Origin: an uncultured Collinsella sp.
Lineage (GTDB): Bacteria > Actinomycetota > Coriobacteriia > Coriobacteriales > Coriobacteriaceae
DNA: 7,282 bases
Direction: 5' to 3'
NCBI GenBank assembly: GCA_902496455.1
Contig: CABVAY010000065.1
Span: 1-7,282 of the forward strand
Position numbers and translations under genes: made by a program. Below are positions 1 through 5,316 of this stretch, piece by piece (position 1 is the stretch's first letter; each line of letters opens with the position of its first letter). The notes beneath the pieces were generated by a model that had not been told where the DNA came from, did no database searches, and worked only from the letters and a program-made list of their open reading frames with translations.

Positions 1-39
1 ACTGCGGGAATGGCCTATCCGCTCAATGTGTTCGGCTGA
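1..39 (+). CDS. Possible 3' end of a gene entering from the left (partial)
   Basis: Frame 1 is open from the first base to a TGA at 37-39 and reads TAGMAYPLNVFG. The codons (gcc, ctc, gtg, ttc, ggc) fit the GC-rich third positions of the other genes. If real, it is the C-terminus of a plus-strand protein convergent with the membrane-protein gene that ends at 100, and the hairpin at 64-99 lies between the two. Twelve codons are too few to name a family, and an open run of 12 codons can occur by chance, so this is only a possibility. Confidence 0.25.
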   Translation, partial: TAGMAYPLNVFG

Positions 40-40
40 G

Positions 41-57
41 ATCGGAAATCAACCGAT
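41..57. repeat. Small inverted repeat after the possible left-hand gene end
   Basis: ATCGG (41-45) and CCGAT (53-57) are complementary around a 7-base loop. The site lies just past the TGA at 37-39. The stem is only 5 bp and no T-run follows, so it is at best a weak terminator or an accident. Confidence 0.2.
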
Positions 58-99
58 GTCCCCTTTGGTGCAAAGAAACCTGGCCCTCAATGCACCAAA
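57..99. repeat. Hairpin with TGTCCCC motif downstream of the DUF6020-like gene
   Basis: TTTGGTGCA (64-72) and TGCACCAAA (91-99) form a perfect 9-bp stem around an 18-base loop. The stem begins one base past the TAA stop (100-102) of the minus-strand gene. The left arm continues outward as TGTCCCC, so positions 57-67 read TGTCCCCTTTG. The same 11 bases occur at 2402-2412, on the far side of the same gene and also in a hairpin. No T-run follows the stem on either strand, so a simple intrinsic terminator is not the best fit. It may still act as a terminator or 3'-end stabiliser between convergent genes. I group it with the hairpins at 2304-2342 and 2382-2422 as one dispersed palindrome family, though here the motif lies outside the stem rather than in the loop. 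Confidence 0.55.
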
Positions 100-2283
100 T
101 TAGAACCAGAGGAAGTCGCTGCGGGTGACGGTGGCGCCGATGGCGAAGGGCATGCAGGCGATGACCGGATACAGGTAGCGCATGTAAGTCGAGCCGTTGC
201 ACGGGCCAATCAGGCACACAGCGAGTACGCCCAACAGCGGCACCCAGATCGCCAGCGCACGCCATGAATGACGACGCAGCAGGTAGACCACCACGGCGAT
301 CATGATCCACACATAGGTGGCCGAGCTCATGGTGAGCGAAATAAACGGGATGCGCTGCACCGCCACACGGTATAGGTTGATCAGATGGTCACACCAGCGC
401 ACCACGTTGCTGTCAACCGGATGGAAGTCGAAGTACTTGAGGTTGTCGGGACGCGCCATGATCTCGGCACTACGCGCCGTGCTGTAGACCCAGGCATCGC
501 GCGCGCTCGGATAAAAATAACCATAGTAGTTATTGATAAGCGCCGAGATATAGCACTCGGGATCCTTTTTGAACAACTGGGCCCACACCTCAAAATAGGC
601 CTTGATGTCCTCCTGCGAGGCGTACTCGTTAAAGCAGTTCTTGACGGCATCGGACTTGTCGGGGTTGTAGCGGCGGCCCAGATTCTCGTACTTGAGCACC
701 CGGTCGATCACGGCGCGCTCCTCATCGGTTACCAAACCGTCGCAGGGCGCCTCCACGATGGTGCCGTCCTCCTTAACCGTAGGGTTGACGCCCGAGTTGA
801 GGCCGTCGTGCTTTTGGACGAAACGAGCCGTCTGTTGGAACGGAATCGAGAGGATTTCGCGCTTGGAGCCAGGCGTGATATCGTGCGCCGGCATAAAGAC
901 CTTGGTGAAGTACATATTAGAGGCAAGGCAGAGCGCGAGCACCGCGAGAACGCCAACCCAGCGGAAACGCGAGATGGCGCCCGAAGGCGCAGCACCAGCC
1001 TGCTTGGCTGCACGACGAGCCACATGCACGTCCCATGCGCAAAACGTCGCCGCGATTACGCATGCCGCCAGCGGAAACACCAGGCCGCCGTTGCGCAGAA
1101 ACGTGGAACCCATGGCGCCCAGAGCGAGAAGCAGCCAGTCGTGGCGCGCAAAGAGCACGGGCCTCTGTTCGCCCGCACGCTCGGCATTGGCATCGCGACG
1201 GGGCAGGCCACATGCCACGAGCTTGACGGTCTGTACCAGCAGCACCAAGAACGCGTCGGCAAAGAGCACATCTTTGGTGAGCAACGCCGCGTAGTTAGAG
1301 AACATCGGCATAAACGCAAAGAACAGCAGGATCGCACCGCGAACCGGCAGACTCACGCCCAGTTTGCGCAGCGACGAAATGGAATACGCCATGCAGGCAG
1401 CCGTGATGACAAATTGAGCGCAGGTATAGATGATGAGGCCCGCGTTAGCGCTGTTGAACAGCGAAAGCCCCAGCTGAACGCACGAGCCGATAATGGCCGT
1501 GTGCACTACGGGATGATGCCCGTTGAGCAGCACGTTGGGGTTGAGTAGGCGCAGATAGTCGCTCGTGCCGTTGGGATAGTTGAACCACTGGCGAATCTGC
1601 GCACCCGTATCTCCCATAAAAAGGCCGGGCAGCGAAGCGATGAGCGTGGGCGCCCAGGCGATCATAAGCACCAGGAAGGGCCCGGCAAAGGGATGGACCG
1701 AGAGCACGGCGTGAGCCACACGCCATACGCGGCCAAAGTGCGCTTCCGAAAACGGGATGCGCCGAGAGCTCAGCCAATCTAGACACTCAAAGGCAAGGTA
1801 GAAGGCAACGATCGCTAGGAGCATCCAGCCCGCGCCGCCAATCCAGGCGCAGATGATGCGGGCTTTGTCGCCAAGGACAATCTCGGCCGAGTCGGTGAGA
1901 TCGTAGCTGCGGCCGAACACCATGCAGATGGCAAAGAACAGCGACGGCAGAATGATCGATGGGCGCCAGGTGTCGCCACGGCCAAAGAACACGTAGCGAA
2001 ACGGCAGCGTGAGCAGGCAGGCAAGCGCAAGCAGCATGACCGCGTCGGTATGGCCGGCAAACGAGAGGAGCACCTCGTAGCACACGTACAGCATGCCCGA
2101 GGCTTTGGGGTCAATCGCCAAGACTGCGTTGCTCGACACCGGGGCGGGATCGATGGAAAACGCCGTGGTCGCCAACAGCGCGAGCAAAAATGCGATGAGC
2201 GTCTGCTTGGCGGGGTAGCGCTTAAACCAGACGATGCGGGCAGCGTCGCGCGCAGCCGTTGTGGAGAGATCGGAATCCTTCAC
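100..2283 (-). CDS. Large polytopic membrane protein, DUF6020 / GT-C-like
   Basis: This is a 727-residue protein with about 13 hydrophobic segments, clustered at residues 27-460 and 648-716, so it is an integral membrane protein. A soluble region (about 465-640) separates the two clusters. It holds GSKREILSIPFQQTARFV (472-489), an acidic helix with a K-Y-E-N-L-G-R-R-Y-N-P segment (531-541), and NNYYGYFYPSA (584-594). This layout matches my memory of the DUF6020 family, which resembles GT-C glycosyltransferases and arabinosyl/mannosyl-transferase-like proteins. The GD pair in FMGDTGAQ (222-229), after a membrane segment, sits where GT-C enzymes carry their catalytic acid, and LNGHHPVVHT (253-262) follows. 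A role in extracytoplasmic glycan or cell-wall polymer modification is inference; no substrate can be read. The start is GTG at 2283. Its binding site AGAAAGG (2295-2301) is weak and 11 bases away. Palindromic elements lie on both sides of the gene. Confidence 0.8.
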   Translation of the reverse strand: MKDSDLSTTAARDAARIVWFKRYPAKQTLIAFLLALLATTAFSIDPAPVSSNAVLAIDPKASGMLYVCYEVLLSFAGHTDAVMLLALACLLTLPFRYVFFGRGDTWRPSIILPSLFFAICMVFGRSYDLTDSAEIVLGDKARIICAWIGGAGWMLLAIVAFYLAFECLDWLSSRRIPFSEAHFGRVWRVAHAVLSVHPFAGPFLVLMIAWAPTLIASLPGLFMGDTGAQIRQWFNYPNGTSDYLRLLNPNVLLNGHHPVVHTAIIGSCVQLGLSLFNSANAGLIIYTCAQFVITAACMAYSISSLRKLGVSLPVRGAILLFFAFMPMFSNYAALLTKDVLFADAFLVLLVQTVKLVACGLPRRDANAERAGEQRPVLFARHDWLLLALGAMGSTFLRNGGLVFPLAACVIAATFCAWDVHVARRAAKQAGAAPSGAISRFRWVGVLAVLALCLASNMYFTKVFMPAHDITPGSKREILSIPFQQTARFVQKHDGLNSGVNPTVKEDGTIVEAPCDGLVTDEERAVIDRVLKYENLGRRYNPDKSDAVKNCFNEYASQEDIKAYFEVWAQLFKKDPECYISALINNYYGYFYPSARDAWVYSTARSAEIMARPDNLKYFDFHPVDSNVVRWCDHLINLYRVAVQRIPFISLTMSSATYVWIMIAVVVYLLRRHSWRALAIWVPLLGVLAVCLIGPCNGSTYMRYLYPVIACMPFAIGATVTRSDFLWF

Positions 2284-2303
2284 AGTCCAAAGAGCCTTTC
2301 TAG

Positions 2304-2342
2304 AAACCTGCCAAAAAGGGACAGGTTTATTTTGGCAGGTTT
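2304..2342. repeat. Perfect 13-bp hairpin with GGGACAGG loop (unit A)
   Basis: AAACCTGCCAAAA (2304-2316) and TTTTGGCAGGTTT (2330-2342) are exact reverse complements around a 13-base loop, AGGGACAGGTTTA. Part of the arm, GGCAGGTTT, echoes the loop, GGACAGGTTT, so there is also an internal near-repeat. On the plus strand the right arm runs into TTTTA, which would suit an intrinsic terminator, but no plus-strand gene ends here. On the minus strand the hairpin lies only 2 bases upstream of the AGAAAGG that would serve the GTG start at 2283, so in a transcript it would sit beside the ribosome binding site. Read on the minus strand, the loop contains CCTGTCCC, the same core as unit B at 2382-2422. 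Confidence 0.85.
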
Positions 2343-2381
2343 TATCTGGTGAAACGTTACAGTTCTGTCATCGTTGCCCAG

Positions 2382-2422
2382 CGAACCACCACAAAGGTGC
2401 CTGTCCCCTTTGTGGTGGTTCG
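2382..2422. repeat. Perfect 16-bp hairpin with CCTGTCC loop (unit B)
   Basis: CGAACCACCACAAAGG (2382-2397) and CCTTTGTGGTGGTTCG (2407-2422) are exact reverse complements around a 9-base loop, TGCCTGTCC. The hairpin starts 6 bases past the TAG stop of lgt. It could end or protect the lgt transcript, but no T-run follows on the minus strand. Compared with unit A it has the opposite orientation, the same loop core and a different stem sequence that is still perfectly paired. That arrangement resembles paired REP units (BIME) mobilised by REP-associated tyrosine transposases. No such transposase gene lies in this window, so the assignment is inference. Confidence 0.88.
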
Positions 2423-2428
2423 TGATGG

Positions 2429-3250
2429 CTAGGCGTCGAGGTAGATGCGCTGGGGCTGGTTGCGGCGACGAGCAAAGATGATGAGCGCCAGGCCCGCGAT
2501 CACAAGCGGCAAACTCAGCAGCTGACCCATGGTGATGACGCCACCCAGCAGATAGCCCAGCTGCGCATCGGGCACGCGCACAAACTCAATCAAAAAGCGA
2601 ACGATGCCGTAGCCCATCACAAAGACGCCCATAAACGTGCCTTGGGGCAGTAGCGGCTTTTTGCGGCTGAGCACCTGCAGAATGCAAAAGAGCACGATGC
2701 CCTCAAGAAATGCCTCGTAGAGCTGGGAGGGGTGACGCGGCATATCGCCCGCGGTGCCACCGAAGACCACGCCCCAGGGTAGATCGGTCGGCTTGCCCCA
2801 CAGCTCTCCGTTCACGAAGTTGGCGCAACGTCCCAGGCACAGCGCCAGCGGCGCGCCTATGACGGCAAGGTCCGCCAAAGTCCATGCGTCGAGCTTATAC
2901 ATGCGGCACACGAGCACGCCGCCGATGATGCCGCCCACCAGGCCGCCATGGAAGCTCATGCCGCCTTCATTGGTGGCAAAGATCTCGAGCGGATGCGCCC
3001 AGTAGTAGCCGTCGCCGTAAAAGATGACGTAGAACAGGCGCGCACCGATAATGAGGCCAAAGACCACGCCGACCACGACACTCGTCAGGTCGTCGACCGT
3101 AATGTCAAAACCCCAACGGCGCTGCGTGCGGTACATGACGACCGCCGTGAGCAGAGCTCCGACCACATAGGCCAAGCCGTACCAGTAGATGGTGATGGGC
3201 CCCGCCGAGATGGCGACGGGATCAAGCATATGGTAGAGGTCGTTGAGCAT
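2429..3250 (-). CDS. lgt: Prolipoprotein diacylglyceryl transferase
   Basis: Lgt moves the diacylglyceryl group of phosphatidylglycerol to the lipobox cysteine of prolipoproteins, the first step of lipoprotein maturation, in the cytoplasmic membrane. The family signatures are present: YWYGLAYVVG (22-31), HGGLVGG (101-107, matching the essential His region of E. coli Lgt), GRCANFVNGELWG (140-152, with the conserved Arg, Asn and Glu), HPSQLYE (173-179), and the late R-x3-EFVR (218-225). About seven hydrophobic segments run through its 273 residues, close to the usual family size. I chose ATG 3250 because AGGGGG (3257-3262) lies 6 bases upstream. The frame is open to an ATG at 3310, but that start has no binding site and its extra 20 residues are polar and not Lgt-like. 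It lies 109 bp after the NifU-like gene, with two hairpins between, and 145 bp before the DUF6020-like gene. Confidence 0.96.
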   Translation of the reverse strand: MLNDLYHMLDPVAISAGPITIYWYGLAYVVGALLTAVVMYRTQRRWGFDITVDDLTSVVVGVVFGLIIGARLFYVIFYGDGYYWAHPLEIFATNEGGMSFHGGLVGGIIGGVLVCRMYKLDAWTLADLAVIGAPLALCLGRCANFVNGELWGKPTDLPWGVVFGGTAGDMPRHPSQLYEAFLEGIVLFCILQVLSRKKPLLPQGTFMGVFVMGYGIVRFLIEFVRVPDAQLGYLLGGVITMGQLLSLPLVIAGLALIIFARRRNQPQRIYLDA

Positions 3251-3256
3251 ATCGGT

Positions 3257-3262
3257 CCCCCT
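3257..3262 (-). promoter_or_regulatory. lgt ribosome binding site
   Basis: AGGGGG on the minus strand, 6 bases before ATG 3250. It decides the start of lgt against the longer frame that opens at 3310. Confidence 0.6.
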
Positions 3263-3277
3263 GCTCCCTACATACAA

Positions 3278-3310
3278 ATGCGGCCGCGGGCCTTGCGCTC
3301 GCAGCCGCAT
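3278..3310 (-). terminator. GC-rich stem-loop before lgt, possible terminator or attenuator
   Basis: On the minus strand ATGCGGCTGCG (3310 to 3300) pairs with CGCGGCCGCAT (3288 to 3278). This makes 11 pairs, one of them G-U, around an 11-base loop, followed by TTTGTATG. The T-stretch is short, so termination would be partial. It lies after the NifU-like gene and just upstream of the lgt ribosome binding site, where it could limit read-through into lgt. Confidence 0.45.
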
Positions 3311-3313
3311 ATT

Positions 3314-3346
3314 CGGGCGTGACGTCTATGCGGAGCATATCGCCCG
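3314..3346 (-). repeat. Second stem-loop downstream of the NifU-like gene
   Basis: CGGGCG (3314-3319) pairs with CGCCCG (3341-3346), and inside it TATGC (3327-3331) pairs with GCATA (3335-3339) around GGA. A 7/1 internal loop separates the two helices. It lies 13 bases past the TAA of the NifU-like gene, with no T-run, and directly precedes the stem-loop at 3278-3310 on the transcript. A tandem 3' structure or a partial terminator is possible. Confidence 0.4.
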
Positions 3347-3359
3347 CAGCTTTCACTTC

Positions 3360-3638
3360 TTAGAACGGCGCATACTCGTCGTACAGGTCATCGGTCTCGC
3401 CGGAGGCATTGACCTGCTCAACGCGGGTAACGCCGGGCACGTGCTCCTTGAGGATACGCTCGATGCCCATGGAAAGCGTCAGGGCGCTCATGGGACAACC
3501 GGCACAGGCGCCCTGAAGCTCCAGCTTGACGACGCCCTCGTCATCAACGCCTATATACTCCATGTCGCCGCCGTCGGCCTGTAGGTTGGGGCGAATCTCT
3601 TCAAGAACCTTCTTAAGCAGCTCTTCGTTAACAGCCAC
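3360..3638 (-). CDS. NifU C-terminal-domain (Nfu-type) Fe-S scaffold protein
   Basis: This 92-residue protein consists of the NifU C-terminal domain alone. Such proteins hold a transient iron-sulfur cluster between subunits and pass it to apo-enzymes in the cytoplasm. The family pattern is complete: EIRPNLQADGGDMEYIGV (14-31), then GACAGCPMS (43-51) with the cluster-binding cysteines C45 and C48, then TLSMGIERILKEHVPGV (53-69). The C-terminus is an acidic tail (about 78-90). The start is GTG at 3638, supported by AAAGGAG (3644-3650) 5 bases upstream. No IscS/SufS or other cluster-assembly genes are next to it. The gap to the deaminase gene upstream is 170 bp and holds a 16-bp palindrome and a weak promoter candidate. 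The family is clear; the exact client proteins are not. Confidence 0.93.
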   Translation of the reverse strand: MAVNEELLKKVLEEIRPNLQADGGDMEYIGVDDEGVVKLELQGACAGCPMSALTLSMGIERILKEHVPGVTRVEQVNASGETDDLYDEYAPF

Positions 3639-3660
3639 AGGGGCTCCTTTCTCACAATAA

Positions 3661-3676
3661 CGCGGGCGCGCCCGCG
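3661..3676. promoter_or_regulatory. Perfect 16-bp palindrome upstream of the NifU-like gene
   Basis: CGCGGGCGCGCCCGCG is an uninterrupted palindrome. It lies 10 bases upstream of the AAAGGAG of the NifU-like gene. On the minus strand a weak -10, TAACAT (3686-3691), lies just upstream, which would place the palindrome at the start of the transcript. A repressor operator is one reading. An uninterrupted palindrome is a poor RNA hairpin because it leaves no loop, so terminator function is less likely. The very GC-rich composition makes chance more plausible than usual. Confidence 0.4.
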
Positions 3677-3685
3677 GACAGAGCT

Positions 3686-3691
3686 ATGTTA
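3686..3691 (-). promoter_or_regulatory. Weak candidate -10 for the NifU-like gene
   Basis: TAACAT on the minus strand matches four of six consensus bases and would give a leader of about 40 bases before GTG 3638. No good -35 lies 16-18 bases upstream (best TCGTGA, three of six), so this is a weak candidate only. Confidence 0.22.
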
Positions 3692-3786
3692 CTACAGCCG
3701 TGTACCCGCTCACGAGCCGTCCATGCGCGCGGACGCGACTTTCACGAGTAGTCAATTTGGGACGGGGCTCTTTTAGCTGCTTTTGC

Positions 3787-3798
3787 CGCCAGCTGGCG
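3787..3798. repeat. 12-bp palindrome after the dCMP deaminase stop
   Basis: CGCCAGCTGGCG is a perfect palindrome 10 bases past the TAG stop of the deaminase gene. No T-run follows on the minus strand that would make a good intrinsic terminator. I see no other sign of function. Confidence 0.3.
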
Positions 3799-3808
3799 TT
3801 GCCACGCG

Positions 3809-4333
3809 CTACTGCCGAGCCCGCCCCTCGGTGCCGATGTGAACATCGACGATAACCTGGCGGTAGCTGATGCCACAGGAGTCGAGAATGCGGCGGCTGA
3901 TACGGCCGTCATCGGTGTCGGCGTACTTGTTGTCCAGGTAGACAACCTCGCCCACGCCCACCTGAGCCAAAATCTTGGCGCAGTCATGGCACGGGAACAG
4001 CGTGACGTAGACCGTGGAACCCTCGAGGTCCTTGAGCGAGCCACGGTAGTTGAGCACGGCGTTGGCCTCGGCATGGACCACGTAGTTGTGCTTGTCCTGC
4101 AGCGGGTCGTCGCTCGTACCCCACGGAAAAAAGTCGTCGTTGAGCGCCGAGGGTGTACCATTGTAGCCCACCGAAAGGATGCGGTGGTTGGTGTTGGCGA
4201 TGCACGCACCCACCTGCGTGTTGGGGTCCTTGCTGCGGCGCTGCGCGGCGATGGCCACGCTCATAAAGAACTCGTCCCAGCTAATGACGTCCAGGCGCTT
4301 GCCTGACGAAGTTTGATGAAGATCGTCCGACAT
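3809..4333 (-). CDS. Deoxycytidylate (dCMP) deaminase
   Basis: This enzyme deaminates dCMP to dUMP, the substrate of thymidylate synthase. The 174-residue protein is one cytidine/deoxycytidylate deaminase domain: ISWDEFFMSVAIAAQRRSKD (17-36), GYNGTP (56-61), HAEANAVLN (87-95) with zinc ligand H87 and catalytic E89, and FPCHDCAKIL (113-122) with zinc ligands C115 and C118. The stretch NDDFFPWG (65-72) followed by YVVHAE resembles, from memory, the eukaryotic/phage DCTD type (SDD-LPW...YVCHAE) more than Bacillus ComEB, which has an extra Cys/His zinc insertion that I do not find here. The start ATG 4333 has GGAGGT (4341-4346) 7 bases upstream. The in-frame ATG at 4369 overlaps the likely promoter -10 and is rejected. 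An extended -10 promoter precedes the gene, so it is probably transcribed on its own. Confidence 0.92.
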   Translation of the reverse strand: MSDDLHQTSSGKRLDVISWDEFFMSVAIAAQRRSKDPNTQVGACIANTNHRILSVGYNGTPSALNDDFFPWGTSDDPLQDKHNYVVHAEANAVLNYRGSLKDLEGSTVYVTLFPCHDCAKILAQVGVGEVVYLDNKYADTDDGRISRRILDSCGISYRQVIVDVHIGTEGRARQ

Positions 4334-4340
4334 GGCAGAC

Positions 4341-4346
4341 ACCTCC
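4341..4346 (-). promoter_or_regulatory. Ribosome binding site of the dCMP deaminase
   Basis: GGAGGT on the minus strand, 7 bases before ATG 4333. It decides this start over the in-frame ATG at 4369. Confidence 0.7.
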
Positions 4347-4367
4347 GAAATCGCAATAGTTTGACCC

Positions 4368-4376
4368 ATTGTAGCA
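4368..4376 (-). promoter_or_regulatory. Extended -10 promoter for the dCMP deaminase
   Basis: On the minus strand the sequence reads TGCTACAAT, an exact TGn plus a five-of-six -10 hexamer. Transcription would start near 4361 and give a leader of about 28 bases before ATG 4333. No good -35 lies upstream, which is normal for extended -10 promoters. Confidence 0.5.
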
Positions 4377-4420
4377 GGTGAAAGGTGGGGCTGTTTCCTC
4401 TCCCGCCGACGTCCTCGACT

Positions 4421-5272
4421 TTATGCGCGGCGAGGCTTTTGGTTAATGCGGTACAGCTCGGCGAGACCCCGCAGCGTCAGTGCGTCGTCTACCGTCAGGC
4501 TGTGGCCGACCAACGCCGCGAGCGCCTCGGCATCGTCGCCGGTGATGACGATGGGCACGCTGCCCTCGCCCGCTGCCTTGGTCGAGCGCATCTCGGCAAG
4601 CACCATGTCGAGCATGCCGTCGATGCGGGCTACCTCGCCCAAGACCACGCCCGAGCGCATGGCCTCGCGCGTGTTGCGACCGATCACATGCGTGGGTGCC
4701 GAGGGCTCGACCTGCGGCAGGCGCGCTGCTGCCGCCGAAAGCGAGCGGGCGCCAAGTGCCAGACCCGGCGCGATGACGCCGCCGACAAAGGTTCCGCGCG
4801 TATCGATGACCTCGATATTGGTCGTAGTGCCCAGGTCGATCACGATGCACGGAGAGCCGTAGACGGCGCGGGCAGCCACGGCGTCGGCGATGCGGTCGGG
4901 ACCGATCTCTGCCGGATCGTCGTAGTGCACGGGTATGCCGGTCTTGAGGCCCGGCCCCACGGTGAGTACGCGCCCCGTGCAGGTACGGGAAAGTGCTGCC
5001 CTCCATGGGCGCTCGAGCGCCGGGACCACACAGCTCAGCACGGCCGCGGCGGGTACGAGCGCACCCGGCACGCCCGCATCGGCTGACAGCGCGCCCATGA
5101 CCTGCGCGAGCCTCATGCGAGCCTCATCGGCCGTGATGCTCGACGGCGTCGTGATCTCGCACGTCGCAAGCGGGCATTCCTGCGCCGCGGCCGAATCCTC
5201 TGCAAACAGGCCAAAGCGAATGAACGTGTTACCCACGTCGACCGTCAATATATATGCGCACCCATTAAGCAT
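4421..5272 (-). CDS. coaX: Type III pantothenate kinase
   Basis: CoaX phosphorylates pantothenate to 4'-phosphopantothenate, the first step of coenzyme A synthesis, in the cytoplasm. It belongs to the ASKHA fold. The motifs are in order: VDVGNT (11-16, first phosphate loop), IGPDRIAD (123-130) with the catalytic Asp of the G-x-D-R motif at 126, VIDLGTTTNIEVID (144-157, second phosphate loop), and GGVIAPGL (164-171). The second loop reads GTTTNIE where the common form is GTATTFD. Clostridial enzymes also vary here, so activity is still expected. The protein has 283 residues; the family usually has about 250-280. Start ATG 5272 has AAAGGAG (5281-5287) 8 bases upstream. The frame is open to an ATG at 5326, but that would run across the -10 box and the dyad, so it is rejected. 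The gene diverges from the OPT transporter across 192 bp. Confidence 0.95.
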   Translation of the reverse strand: MLNGCAYILTVDVGNTFIRFGLFAEDSAAAQECPLATCEITTPSSITADEARMRLAQVMGALSADAGVPGALVPAAAVLSCVVPALERPWRAALSRTCTGRVLTVGPGLKTGIPVHYDDPAEIGPDRIADAVAARAVYGSPCIVIDLGTTTNIEVIDTRGTFVGGVIAPGLALGARSLSAAAARLPQVEPSAPTHVIGRNTREAMRSGVVLGEVARIDGMLDMVLAEMRSTKAAGEGSVPIVITGDDAEALAALVGHSLTVDDALTLRGLAELYRINQKPRRA

Positions 5273-5280
5273 CGTCGGCG

Positions 5281-5287
5281 CTCCTTT
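5281..5287 (-). promoter_or_regulatory. coaX ribosome binding site
   Basis: AAAGGAG on the minus strand, 8 bases before ATG 5272. It sets the coaX start at residue 19 of the longest open frame. Confidence 0.7.
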
Positions 5288-5299
5288 CGTCTGCCCAGC

Positions 5300-5305
5300 A
5301 GTATA
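5300..5305 (-). promoter_or_regulatory. Candidate -10 box for coaX
   Basis: TATACT on the minus strand (five of six bases of the consensus). It would give a leader of about 20 bases before ATG 5272. No convincing -35 lies at 16-18 bases; that space is taken by the dyad at 5317-5343, which could mean activator dependence or a non-canonical -35. Confidence 0.4.
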
Positions 5306-5316
5306 TCGCCTACCTA

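Larger units (their letters stand above)
2284..2428. other. Intergenic region between lgt and the DUF6020-like gene
   Basis: These 145 bp separate the lgt stop from the GTG start of the next minus-strand gene. Most of the stretch is two hairpins (2304-2342 and 2382-2422), leaving a 39-base spacer at 2343-2381. On the minus strand the spacer holds ATGACA, which matches five of six bases of a -35 box. GATAAA (2341-2346) follows 19 bases later and would be a weak -10 partly inside the first hairpin. I see no coding potential here. The gene at 100-2283 may use that weak promoter or read-through from lgt; the sequence does not decide. Confidence 0.5.

Noticed and set aside
385..1548. 387-codon open frame on the plus strand opposite the DUF6020-like gene
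   Set aside because: It is antisense to a clear membrane-protein gene, is rich in Arg, His and Gly as expected of a GC-rich shadow frame, has no recognisable motif, and lacks a good ribosome binding site.
3251..3310. N-terminal extension of lgt to ATG 3310
   Set aside because: No ribosome binding site lies before 3310. The extension is encoded by the stem-loop sequence and is not Lgt-like, while ATG 3250 has AGGGGG at 6 bases.
3749..3808. Intrinsic terminator for the dCMP deaminase
   Set aside because: There is a palindrome at 3787-3798 and A-rich stretches, but on the minus strand no stem is followed by a run of T. I could not support a terminator call.
4385..5086. 233-codon open frame on the plus strand opposite coaX
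   Set aside because: It is the antisense shadow of coaX, which has complete catalytic motifs. The shadow frame shows none.
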